NCBI GenBank assembly: GCA_012271065.1
Contig: JAAXHE010000329.1
Coordinates: 1 to 18,573, forward strand
DNA length: 18,573 bases
Origin: Candidatus Latescibacterota bacterium
GTDB lineage: Bacteria; Latescibacterota; UBA2968; GCA-2709665
Direction: 5' to 3'
A model generated the notes under the pieces. The model did no database searches and had not been told where the DNA came from. It was given only the letters and a program-made list of their open reading frames with translations. The position numbers and the translations under genes were made by a program. Below, one piece after another: positions 7,477 through 14,155 of the stretch (position 1 is its first letter; every line of letters starts with the position of its first letter).

Positions 7477-8510
7477 GGCCGCCCTGAAACGTCTCCGCCG
7501 GCCCACCTGTACAATCTCGGCAAGAGCGCCAGCGTTCGATCTTCGAGAGGAAGTCTTATGGGGGTACTGTTGCCGCGCACCGATTGCCTGGCCGCAATGG
7601 ACACCTCGAGGGCCTGGCGCAGATCATGACCCGTAATCCACGGTTCGCCCCGACCGCGTACTGCCGCCAGGAACGACCTGAGCGACCCGGTCAGATATTG
7701 AAATTCGCTCCATTCATAGGGCTCATAGGCGGTTTGTTCTCTTATGCGACGCCCCACTGGATCAAATCCTCGGTAGACCTCCGGGGGCGCCCAGTTCCAT
7801 CGCACCAGTGAATCATCGGTCCACACATCCACGCCGCCGTGCGGTGTTGGCGTGCCAAATACCGCGCAATCGATGCCCGAACTCATTCGAAACCAGCCGT
7901 GAAGAACAAGACCTTCATCCGTTTTCGCAGCCAGCGCCTTCTCCGGCGCGCCCCAGGCCATCACTTCCTCCACTTCCGCACCGGCAAACAACCTCAGTAC
8001 TGATATATGCTGACAACAACCGCCCGAAATCTCACCGCCGAATCCGTGAACGCTGGCCCCTCTCAATGCGCCGAATTCACCGGCGTGAATCCGCCGGGCC
8101 ACTTCCTGAACCTCGTGCATCGCCCGCTGCAGATTACCCCCGCCGAACACCACCTCCTGTTTTCTGCAGACATCGACCATCTCGTCCGCATCGGCCAGCA
8201 GACCGGCGATGGGTTTCTCCGCCGTCACTCCCTTCACACCCGCCTGTGCGCACGCCACCACCGCATCTTTAATGTACTTTACCGGTGTCACCACGGAGGC
8301 CACGTCGGGAACCGCGTCACGCAACAGGGCCTCCGCGTCCGGATAAAGCGCCGTTACTCCGAATCGCTCGCCCACCGCCCGGCGTCGATCCGCGTTGACG
8401 TCGGCGATGGCGACGAGTTCCGTATCCGGATAGGCCGCAAATGCTTCGGCGTAGACCTGGCCCATTCTACCGCATCCGATGACAGCCGCGCGTAGATTGA
8501 CTTCACTCAT
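7446..8510 (-). CDS. Gfo/Idh/MocA family oxidoreductase
   Basis: A 354-residue NAD(P)-dependent sugar or cyclitol dehydrogenase-like protein. The start at 8510 is supported by GGAGAG at 8520-8515 and by the Rossmann strand beginning at residue 7: AAVIGCGRMGQVYAEAF contains GCGRMG (12-17). Unlike the GH109-like gene earlier in the window, it keeps the catalytic lysine motif EKP (98-100, K99). A histidine in GGCCQHISVLRLF (163-175, H168) fits the usual active-site position. The motif supports oxidation of a hydroxyl of a sugar, inositol or similar compound, but the substrate cannot be named. It is divergent from the glycosyltransferase gene and overlaps truC tail to tail by 31 bases. Confidence 0.9.
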   Translation of the reverse strand: MSEVNLRAAVIGCGRMGQVYAEAFAAYPDTELVAIADVNADRRRAVGERFGVTALYPDAEALLRDAVPDVASVVTPVKYIKDAVVACAQAGVKGVTAEKPIAGLLADADEMVDVCRKQEVVFGGGNLQRAMHEVQEVARRIHAGEFGALRGASVHGFGGEISGGCCQHISVLRLFAGAEVEEVMAWGAPEKALAAKTDEGLVLHGWFRMSSGIDCAVFGTPTPHGGVDVWTDDSLVRWNWAPPEVYRGFDPVGRRIREQTAYEPYEWSEFQYLTGSLRSFLAAVRGRGEPWITGHDLRQALEVSIAARQSVRGNSTPIRLPLEDRTLALLPRLYRWAGGDVSGRPQSVEEARGG

Positions 8511-8536
8511 TGTGCTCTCCCGTGCTTGCAGGAATC

Positions 8537-8546
8537 CGTCCGGACG
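8537..8546. promoter_or_regulatory. Perfect 10-bp palindrome between divergent genes
   Basis: CGTCCGGACG is a perfect palindrome in the short gap between the Gfo/MocA start (8510) and the glycosyltransferase start. It could be an operator, but in GC-rich DNA such a palindrome also arises by chance. No clear promoter boxes were found in the gap. Confidence 0.2.
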
Positions 8547-8605
8547 CGGAGGGCATGGTGACGGGGGCAACGATCGAAGGAAAAACCCGGCAGGGTCTCA
8601 GCTAC

Positions 8606-9574
8606 ATGCCCGTCAATCCGAAACAGATCTCGATTATCCGTAGCGGCGCCATCGGCGACTTCGTGTTGACGCTGCCCGCGGTCAACGCGCTGCGCGCGGC
8701 TTATCCGTGTTCATGCCTCCGACTCATCGGCAACCCGTCGATTCTCCATCTCGCCCCTGTTAATTACCTCGTCGACATCAACAGCGCGGAAGTCGCCGGT
8801 CTTTACAACCCTGTGGGGCCGGTCCCTGAACGTACCCGCGCACTCTTCTCGGATGTCGATCTTCTTATCGCCTACGCCGTTGACCCGGGTCGCAGCCTTC
8901 AGTCCCGCCTCACCGAGATTGTCCGCGGTCGGGCCATCGTATACGACCCGCGCCCGAGACGAGGCGTGCACATCGTCGAACACCTCCTGACGCCGCTGAG
9001 ACGGATGGGCATTCCCACGTCCGACCCGATGCCCCGTATCCGTCCGGCCGTCGATGAACTGGCTCAGGCAGGCGAGATCCTTAAAAAACACGGTCTGGCC
9101 TCCCCTCTGATCGCCATTCACCCCGGGAGCGGGGGCCGGGATAAATGCTGGCCGCTGACTTCCTATTTCGAACTTGCCCACAGACTCGCCACACGCGGAG
9201 CGGGCGTCATGGCCGTATGCGGCCCCGTGGAGCGGGACGTCGTCGATGAACTGCCGGATCACCTTCCCTGCCTGGTTCCCCGGGACCTTCGCAGCCTTGC
9301 CGCCCTGCTGCACGCAGCCGACCTGTTCATTGGAAACGACTCCGGTCCCGGACACATAGCAGCGGCGGTCGGCACCCCGACACTCACCCTGTTCGGGCCC
9401 ACCGACGTGGAAACGTGGGCGCCGCGGCATCCGCTCGCCCTTTTTCTAAAGGCCCCGGACGGCCGCCTCCCTGAGCTCCCGGTCGAATCCGTACTGAATG
9501 CCGCACTCAAACTCCTTGCAGCGGTACCATCACCGTTGACGGATTCATGCGGACCGCAATCCTTGCCGACGTGA
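8606..9574 (+). CDS. Glycosyltransferase family 9 (heptosyltransferase-like)
   Basis: A GT-B enzyme resembling ADP-heptose:LPS heptosyltransferases, acting on the cytoplasmic face of the inner membrane in lipopolysaccharide core assembly. From the ATG at 8606 it has 322 residues. ISIIRSGAIGDFVLTLPAVN (8-27) is the family start, with D18 at the catalytic-base position. HPGSGGRDKCWPLTSYFELA and NDSGPGHIAAAVGTPTLTLF are the C-terminal nucleotide-sugar binding blocks. Alternative starts at ATG 8555 (17 more residues) and TTG 8510 are in frame; 8606 fits the family best although its ribosome site (AGGG at 8592-8595) is modest. Donor and acceptor are unknown. Its presence suggests a Gram-negative outer membrane with LPS or another heptose-type glycan. 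Confidence 0.85.
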   Translation: MPVNPKQISIIRSGAIGDFVLTLPAVNALRAAYPCSCLRLIGNPSILHLAPVNYLVDINSAEVAGLYNPVGPVPERTRALFSDVDLLIAYAVDPGRSLQSRLTEIVRGRAIVYDPRPRRGVHIVEHLLTPLRRMGIPTSDPMPRIRPAVDELAQAGEILKKHGLASPLIAIHPGSGGRDKCWPLTSYFELAHRLATRGAGVMAVCGPVERDVVDELPDHLPCLVPRDLRSLAALLHAADLFIGNDSGPGHIAAAVGTPTLTLFGPTDVETWAPRHPLALFLKAPDGRLPELPVESVLNAALKLLAAVPSPLTDSCGPQSLPT

Positions 9575-9601
9575 TTCTTCTTCCGGTTCACGGCATTGAA
9601 T

Positions 9602-9630
9602 TTGACAGCCTGGGTCCATTGTGGCATATT
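9602..9630 (+). promoter_or_regulatory. Sigma-70-type promoter for the second PhyH gene
   Basis: A perfect TTGACA at 9602-9607, a 17-base spacer and CATATT at 9625-9630 (four of six) form a good promoter match. The expected transcript begins near 9637, about 65 bases before the gene start at 9702. It suggests the PhyH gene is transcribed independently of the glycosyltransferase. Confidence 0.5.
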
Positions 9631-9701
9631 GAGTCCCGATATCAATAGCATTTTTGGCTTCGTCTTCGGGTTCCGCTGGTACCAACCGCAAGGAGATTCG
9701 A

Positions 9702-10664
9702 ATGAGCGCCCTGCTCGACCTGACCTTTCGAGGGAATTCAATGGCGGGATCCGTCAACGACGTGGGCGAGTTGCGTCGTTCGGACGACATTCTTCGCGAT
9801 CCTGCCGCGCTGCACGCCCGAATGGCAGACGACGGCTACCTCTACCTGCCCGGACTCCTCAACCCTGAAGAAGCGCTGGCGGCGCGGCTGGAAGTCATGA
9901 AACGCCTCGCCAGGATGGGCTCGGTGGATGAAACCCTTCCAGTTATCGAGGGGAAATACAAGCCGGGCGGCGGGCTCGGCACCATGTTCGACATCACACT
10001 CGATAATCCGGCGCTGACGAAAGTCCTCTATGACGGACCCATGATCCGTTTCTACGAACGATTTCTGGGAGGACCCGTCACCCATTTCGACTATACATGG
10101 TTCCGGGTCAAGGCGCCGGGAACCGCATCTCCCACCCAACCCCACTACGACGTTGTCTACATGGGCCGCGGAACCCCCAACCTCTTCACCTCCTGGACCC
10201 CGCTGGGGGACGTACCCTTCGAAATGGGCGGCCTGATCATTCTGGAAAATTCACACAAAAACGAACGCCTCCGGCACACATACGCACGTACCGACGTGGA
10301 CAAATACTGCGAGAACGAAGACAAGGCCGGACGGATCGTAGAAACCGCCAGGATTCAGAAGCGCGACCTGACAGGCGAGGAACAGTCCCGAATCCGATGG
10401 AATTCCACCGGTTCGTATGCTTCCGACGCCATACAGGCTCGAAACGAACTCGGCGGCCGATGGCTGACGGCGGACTACAAACTGGGCGACGTGCTTGTCT
10501 TTTCAATGCGTACGTTGCACGCAAGCTCGGACAACCGAACCGACCGGATTCGCATCTCCTCCGACTCCCGTTATCAACTCGCCTCCGAACCTCAGGACGA
10601 ACGCTGGATCGGGACCCGTCCGCCGGCGCATGGCATTCGCGCGAAACAGGGCATGATCTGCTGA
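9702..10664 (+). CDS. Phytanoyl-CoA dioxygenase (PhyH) family protein, second copy
   Basis: A 320-residue Fe(II)/2-oxoglutarate dioxygenase. The start at 9702 is fixed by AAGGAG at 9690-9695 with six bases of spacing; the frame is open further upstream without support. The iron ligands are H148 and D150 in TQPHYDVVYMG, and the distal histidine H273 in RTLHASSDNRTDRIRISSD. R282 or R284 of that same segment binds 2-oxoglutarate. MADDGYLYLPGLLNPEEA (41-58) is the typical N-terminal block. It is clearly a different subfamily from the PhyH gene at 2330-3118: longer, with an insert between residues 185 and 250, and little similarity outside the motifs, so the two are not recent duplicates. The substrate is unknown. 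Confidence 0.88.
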   Translation: MSALLDLTFRGNSMAGSVNDVGELRRSDDILRDPAALHARMADDGYLYLPGLLNPEEALAARLEVMKRLARMGSVDETLPVIEGKYKPGGGLGTMFDITLDNPALTKVLYDGPMIRFYERFLGGPVTHFDYTWFRVKAPGTASPTQPHYDVVYMGRGTPNLFTSWTPLGDVPFEMGGLIILENSHKNERLRHTYARTDVDKYCENEDKAGRIVETARIQKRDLTGEEQSRIRWNSTGSYASDAIQARNELGGRWLTADYKLGDVLVFSMRTLHASSDNRTDRIRISSDSRYQLASEPQDERWIGTRPPAHGIRAKQGMIC

Positions 10665-10678
10665 ACCGTATTCGTTCG

Positions 10679-10703
10679 CGGATTGAATTCACCGGCCAAT
10701 CCG
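10679..10703. terminator. Hairpin between convergent genes, possible terminator
   Basis: CGGATTG at 10679-10685 pairs with CAATCCG at 10697-10703 around an 11-base loop. It lies in the 83-base gap between the converging PhyH and DUF4954 genes. No T-run follows on either strand, so intrinsic termination is only possible, not shown. Confidence 0.35.
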
Positions 10704-10747
10704 TCCACAAGTGAACGGTCCGGACTTCAACAGAATCGCCAGTTCTT

Positions 10748-12670
10748 TCAATCCCCCTCTCCCGGGCCGCGTTCCTGCATCTGCCGCACAAACGAATTTT
10801 TCGAGTATTCTCCACGAACGGCCCTGAAATCGGCGGCAATCTCGACCGCGCCACCGTCGGCGCCATATCCGATTGCCGCTGCGGCGCCAAACTCCTTTTC
10901 CGCATCCGCCAGCACCCTTCTCGTGGCCGAGGCGCGCAACTTCCCGCGGGCCCCTTTCATTTCGTCGAGGTCGTCTTCCGTCAGTGCTTCCACATCGGCG
11001 CCAGTCCGGTCACGGTACGTACGGCGTACCCATGCCCACTCATCCGTTGCGTACATTCCGTCAGCCGACGCGAATGCCGCATTGAACGCCGCCACCGTGT
11101 CGATGTTTCCGGTAACGATATCCGTTTCAATCGACGCCAGCCGTGACCCCGCCAGCAGCAAACCACCCACATCCGCCCAACGCTCATCGTATACCTCCCC
11201 ATCCATCGGGCCCAGAGCTTTTCCGTCCGCCACCCGCTGAAGTATCTTTTCAACCAGGTACAGGTCGATCGCGGCCGCGTAGCTCCTGATGCCGTGGCGC
11301 AGGACCAGGCGCCGGATCCTCACGCCGTTGTGGCGCACCTGATCCACGTCTCGCGGTGTCTTGTCGTACAGATCGTTGAGAAGCGCTTCTCCCCGCATCA
11401 TCCGCTCGACCGTGTAGGGACTGAACACCTCGTACCGGATCCTGTCGCGCTTATCGGATGCCGTGCGCCGGTCCCGGTCCGGCCATTTGTCGCCATCGCG
11501 GATGGTGCCTACGGTGTGCAGGTTCATCGCAGGCGTAAGAAAGCTCGCCCCCCTTTCCTCGACGAGGTACGAGAACGGAAAATCACGAATATCGAAGTTC
11601 GTCATATGCTTGCCGATGACAACGGTGAACGGCCCGACCGCGCTCGGCAGGAGCATATAGGAAGAAGACCCCGTCTTGCTTCCTCGTTCGAGTACACCCT
11701 GGTGCACCGGACCGAGCTTATACATGTGGTTGCTCTGGTTGGTCCCGCTGCCGGCATTGTAGAACGAATAGAGTCCTGCGATCAGTAGCGTGCTCTTGTG
11801 ATGGGTTACTGTGTAAGGACCGCCGAACACCGCGCACGCTTCGCCGTTAAAGCACTCCGAATTGGCGAAAAAGAGGGAATGCTCGGCCGAAAACTGCTTT
11901 CCGACCTCTACTCCCTGCCCAATAAAGCACCGGGTAAGAATCGCGCCACTTTCCACACGGGAGCCTTCCGCAATGATGAAATCCTCGGCCACGACGGATG
12001 CGCCAACCCGCGTGCGCGCCGCCGCCTCGCTCAATACGGTCCCGTTCTTCAGCATGGCCGCCCCGACGACCTCCGCGCCGCGACCGACATTTACATCCAG
12101 AATCTCGTTTACATGGGCTACAACGGCTCCTTCGCCAACCACGCCCGCGTCCGACGCGTTTTCTTCGACGTATGCGTCGACCATCGCCTGAAGACGCGAT
12201 GTCATCTCCGTCCGGTACCGGTGCATGCTCATGACGTATGCGAACTGGCTGGACATCTCATTGAACATGGGCACCTCGCGTCCACCCCCCTCGTTGACGG
12301 GTTCCACGACCGCACCGTTTCCGAATACCGCGCCGGCGCGCGTCGCCATCTGCCCCACGTCCGTTACGACCGCCCCGTCGCCAACCCGGTAATTCGAGAG
12401 GTGTCCGCGGACCCGCGTCACCCGCACGTTGTCCCCCAGTACACAGTCTATCAGGGTTGCGTCCGAAATCTCCGCCGGTAAATCCGCGCCAGCGAAGGAT
12501 ACGGTACCTTCCTGGGTGCCCAATTTTACCTGTCCGTAGAAACCGACACGCTTCACGCGATCCGGATTGAATCCGCGCTTCACTTCCACCGTCGACCAAT
12601 CCGGGCACGCGCACCCGTTCCTTTCCATCGCCGCGACCTCATCCCTTGACAGCGCACGATATCCAGCCAT
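10748..12670 (-). CDS. DUF4954 family protein with hexapeptide-repeat (beta-helix) regions
   Basis: A 640-residue protein that I recognise as DUF4954 by its opening YRALSRDEVAAMERNGCAC (4-22), NEGGGREVP (126-134) and THHKSTLLIAG (289-299). NQSNHMYKLGPVHQG (311-325) and VGTIRDGDKWPDRDRRT (387-403) also fit. Residues about 70-125 and 175-260 show hexapeptide-like periodicity (for example IGQGVEVGKQF), as in left-handed beta-helix acyltransferases and sugar-nucleotide enzymes such as GlmU. The C-terminal 200 residues look helical. The biochemical function of the family is not known to me. AAGGAG at 12685-12680 lies nine bases before the ATG. It is divergent from nagB, which weakly suggests a role in amino-sugar or cell-envelope metabolism. 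No signal peptide is seen. Confidence 0.85.
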   Translation of the reverse strand: MAGYRALSRDEVAAMERNGCACPDWSTVEVKRGFNPDRVKRVGFYGQVKLGTQEGTVSFAGADLPAEISDATLIDCVLGDNVRVTRVRGHLSNYRVGDGAVVTDVGQMATRAGAVFGNGAVVEPVNEGGGREVPMFNEMSSQFAYVMSMHRYRTEMTSRLQAMVDAYVEENASDAGVVGEGAVVAHVNEILDVNVGRGAEVVGAAMLKNGTVLSEAAARTRVGASVVAEDFIIAEGSRVESGAILTRCFIGQGVEVGKQFSAEHSLFFANSECFNGEACAVFGGPYTVTHHKSTLLIAGLYSFYNAGSGTNQSNHMYKLGPVHQGVLERGSKTGSSSYMLLPSAVGPFTVVIGKHMTNFDIRDFPFSYLVEERGASFLTPAMNLHTVGTIRDGDKWPDRDRRTASDKRDRIRYEVFSPYTVERMMRGEALLNDLYDKTPRDVDQVRHNGVRIRRLVLRHGIRSYAAAIDLYLVEKILQRVADGKALGPMDGEVYDERWADVGGLLLAGSRLASIETDIVTGNIDTVAAFNAAFASADGMYATDEWAWVRRTYRDRTGADVEALTEDDLDEMKGARGKLRASATRRVLADAEKEFGAAAAIGYGADGGAVEIAADFRAVRGEYSKNSFVRQMQERGPGEGD

Positions 12671-12711
12671 GTGTGAATTCTCCTTCCCCCGTGATCCAGT
12701 TCAGGCGTGCG

Positions 12712-12761
12712 TATCTTACTGAAAAACCGGTCATTATCAAATCGGGCCGGCGGGTAAGATA
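12712..12761. repeat. Inverted repeat enclosing the DUF4954 promoter
   Basis: TATCTTAC at 12712-12719 and GTAAGATA at 12754-12761 are perfect inverted copies. The left arm overlaps the predicted -10 box of the leftward promoter and the right arm lies upstream of its -35 box. This layout would suit a dimeric regulator binding two half sites, or simply chance in a short AT-richer stretch. Confidence 0.4.
12713..12740 (-). promoter_or_regulatory. Sigma-70-type promoter for the DUF4954 gene
   Basis: On the minus strand TTGATA (12740-12735, five of six) and TAAGAT (12718-12713, four of six) are separated by 16 bases. The transcript would start near 12706, about 36 bases before the ATG. Confidence 0.45.
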
Positions 12762-12841
12762 TTCAGCGCCGCACCACCCGGCAAGCGTTTTCTGTGGAAT
12801 TCCCCTCGCGTTTCGTCACTCCCTGTCGAAGGGCAAAACAC

Positions 12842-12870
12842 TTTACTTCAATCCGGCCTTTTGGTATATT
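12842..12870 (+). promoter_or_regulatory. Sigma-70-type promoter for nagB
   Basis: TTTACT at 12842-12847 (four of six) and TATATT at 12865-12870 (five of six) are spaced by 17 bases. The transcript would begin near 12877, leaving a leader of roughly 175 bases before nagB. Confidence 0.45.
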
Positions 12871-12892
12871 GGCTGTCCTTTTTGGACCCTCA

Positions 12893-12971
12893 CCGAATCC
12901 TGATTCGGGGGTTTGTCGACAGGGCGCCGACTGTCCGGAAACCTGGATTTTCAGCCGATTCAACCGGCTGA
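12893..12971 (+). promoter_or_regulatory. Structured nagB leader with three hairpins
   Basis: Three inverted repeats follow one another. CCGAATC/GATTCGG lies at 12893-12908 with a two-base centre. GACAG/CTGTC lies at 12918-12935. TCAGCCG/CGGCTGA lies at 12951-12971 with a seven-base loop. The first is nearly a perfect palindrome about 17 bases after the predicted transcript start and could be a DNA operator. The other two are better read as RNA stems. No known riboswitch consensus was recognised. Confidence 0.35.
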
Positions 12972-13052
12972 TCACAAGAGCCCGAAACGAATGGCAATTG
13001 GAATACGGCGAACCGGGAACACACCAGACGAAAACCGGGCGAAAGGACGTTA

Positions 13053-13805
13053 ATGGCGGGCACGATCAAACTCGAGGTTTGCGAGAGCAGCGCTGACGTG
13101 GCGCTCAAAGCGTCGAAAGTCATCGCAAGTCTGATCCGCGCGACGCCGGATGCGGCGATCGGTCTGGCCACGGGATCCACACCTGAACAGACCTATGCCA
13201 GACTCGCTGATCTGCATCGCAGCGAGGGCCTCCGATTCGCCCGCGTCACCTCCTTCAATCTGGACGAATACTGGGGCCTGGATGGCGATCACAATCAGAG
13301 CTACCGTTATTTTATGGACGACCGCCTTTTTCGGAAAATCGACATTCGACCCTGGAATACCCACGTCCTGAACGGTACTGCCGCCAATCCGGATCTGGAG
13401 TGCAGGGCATTCGAGACGAAAATCCTTGCGGCCGGCGGTATCGACCTGTGGTTGCTCGGTATCGGCACCAACGGTCATATCGCATTCAACGAGCCGGGCA
13501 GCCCCGTGGACAGCCGCACGCGACTGGTCAACCTTGCGCCGAGTACGATTGCGGCGAACAGCGACGGACGTTTCTTCAAGGATGCCGCCAGCGTCCCTCG
13601 ATTCGCCCTTTCGGCCGGAATCGGTACCATTCGAGAGGCGCGGCGTCTTCTTTTGCTGGCCACCGGGTCCGGGAAGGCCGATGCCATTGCGCAGGCCCTG
13701 GAAGGACCGCCCTCGACGGACTGCCCGGCAAGTCTTCTGCAGAGCCATCCGGACTGTACATTCATCGTGGACCGCGAAGCGGCTTCCAGGCTTGAGTCCG
13801 CTTAA
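13053..13805 (+). CDS. nagB: Glucosamine-6-phosphate deaminase
   Basis: Converts glucosamine 6-phosphate to fructose 6-phosphate and ammonia, the last step of N-acetylglucosamine breakdown. The protein has 250 residues. Motifs seen are LATGSTPEQTYARL (38-51, phosphate loop), SFNLDEYWGL (67-76, general base D71) and LLGIGTNGHIAFNEPG (134-149), with H142 and E147. The position of the second aspartate of the E. coli enzyme (in GNDGH) is asparagine here (N140), as is common in the shorter, monomeric, non-allosteric type. The length also fits that type. AAAGGA at 13042-13047 lies five bases before the ATG. No nagA is adjacent. It is followed at once by a terminator-like hairpin, so it may be a single-gene unit. 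Confidence 0.93.
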   Translation: MAGTIKLEVCESSADVALKASKVIASLIRATPDAAIGLATGSTPEQTYARLADLHRSEGLRFARVTSFNLDEYWGLDGDHNQSYRYFMDDRLFRKIDIRPWNTHVLNGTAANPDLECRAFETKILAAGGIDLWLLGIGTNGHIAFNEPGSPVDSRTRLVNLAPSTIAANSDGRFFKDAASVPRFALSAGIGTIREARRLLLLATGSGKADAIAQALEGPPSTDCPASLLQSHPDCTFIVDREAASRLESA

Positions 13806-13844
13806 AACCGAACGTCGCGCGCAAAGGGACTCCCGTCCGGTTTT
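13804..13844 (+). terminator. Intrinsic terminator candidate after nagB
   Basis: AAAACCG (13804-13810) plus ACG (13812-13814) pair with CGT (13834-13836) plus CGGTTTT (13838-13844), with one A-C mismatch and a 19-base loop. The A-tract, stem and T-tract begin right at the nagB stop codon. The T-run is only four bases, so termination may be partial and some transcript could continue into the ACP gene. Confidence 0.45.
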
Positions 13845-13867
13845 CCCGCATTTTCATGGAGCGTCAA

Positions 13868-14113
13868 ATGGATCGCGAAACAATCAAGACAGGCGTGTAC
13901 CAGGTGATATCCAAGGTTCTCGGAATCGACACGAACGAGGTCTCGGAGGATCAGAGCTTCACGGCGGATCTGGGCGCCGAGTCCGTACAATCCGTAGAAC
14001 TCATGGCCGGATTCGAAGAGGAATTTGAAATAGAAATGGACGAAGACGAAGCCCTGGCCGTACAAACCGTGGGTGGCGCCATCGACTTCATCGCACAGTA
14101 TGTAAACGACTGA
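13868..14113 (+). CDS. Acyl carrier protein
   Basis: An 81-residue acyl carrier protein that carries acyl groups on a phosphopantetheine arm. The attachment serine is S39 in LGAESVQSVELMAGFEEEF (35-53), in the variant motif ESV instead of the usual DSL of fatty-acid AcpP. The protein is strongly acidic and shows the expected four-helix pattern, with a helix-III-type region around 60-80. The start at 13868 is preferred over the in-frame ATG at 13856 because GGAG at 13858-13861 is spaced six bases from it. No fabD, fabF, fabG or polyketide gene is adjacent. The next gene is a DRE-TIM metallolyase 42 bases downstream, so this looks like a dedicated carrier and not the housekeeping ACP; that is an inference. 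Confidence 0.9.
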   Translation: MDRETIKTGVYQVISKVLGIDTNEVSEDQSFTADLGAESVQSVELMAGFEEEFEIEMDEDEALAVQTVGGAIDFIAQYVND

Positions 14114-14155
14114 TACCGAACCAACTTGTTCTCGTAATTCCCAGGAGTGTGCCTC

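Larger units (their letters stand above)
12671..13052. other. 382-base divergent control region of DUF4954 and nagB
   Basis: No gene is present. The region holds a candidate promoter in each direction, an eight-base inverted repeat around the leftward promoter, and three closely spaced hairpins in the nagB leader. These are listed separately. Nothing else was recognised between 12762 and 12841 or between 12972 and 13041. Confidence 0.5.

Noticed and set aside
11798..12481. 227-residue open frame opposite DUF4954
   Set aside because: Antisense shadow in GC-rich coding DNA with no family features.
13053..13805. 6-phosphogluconolactonase instead of NagB
   Set aside because: The two families share a fold, but the FNLDEY and GHIAFNEPG blocks are specific to glucosamine-6-phosphate deaminase.
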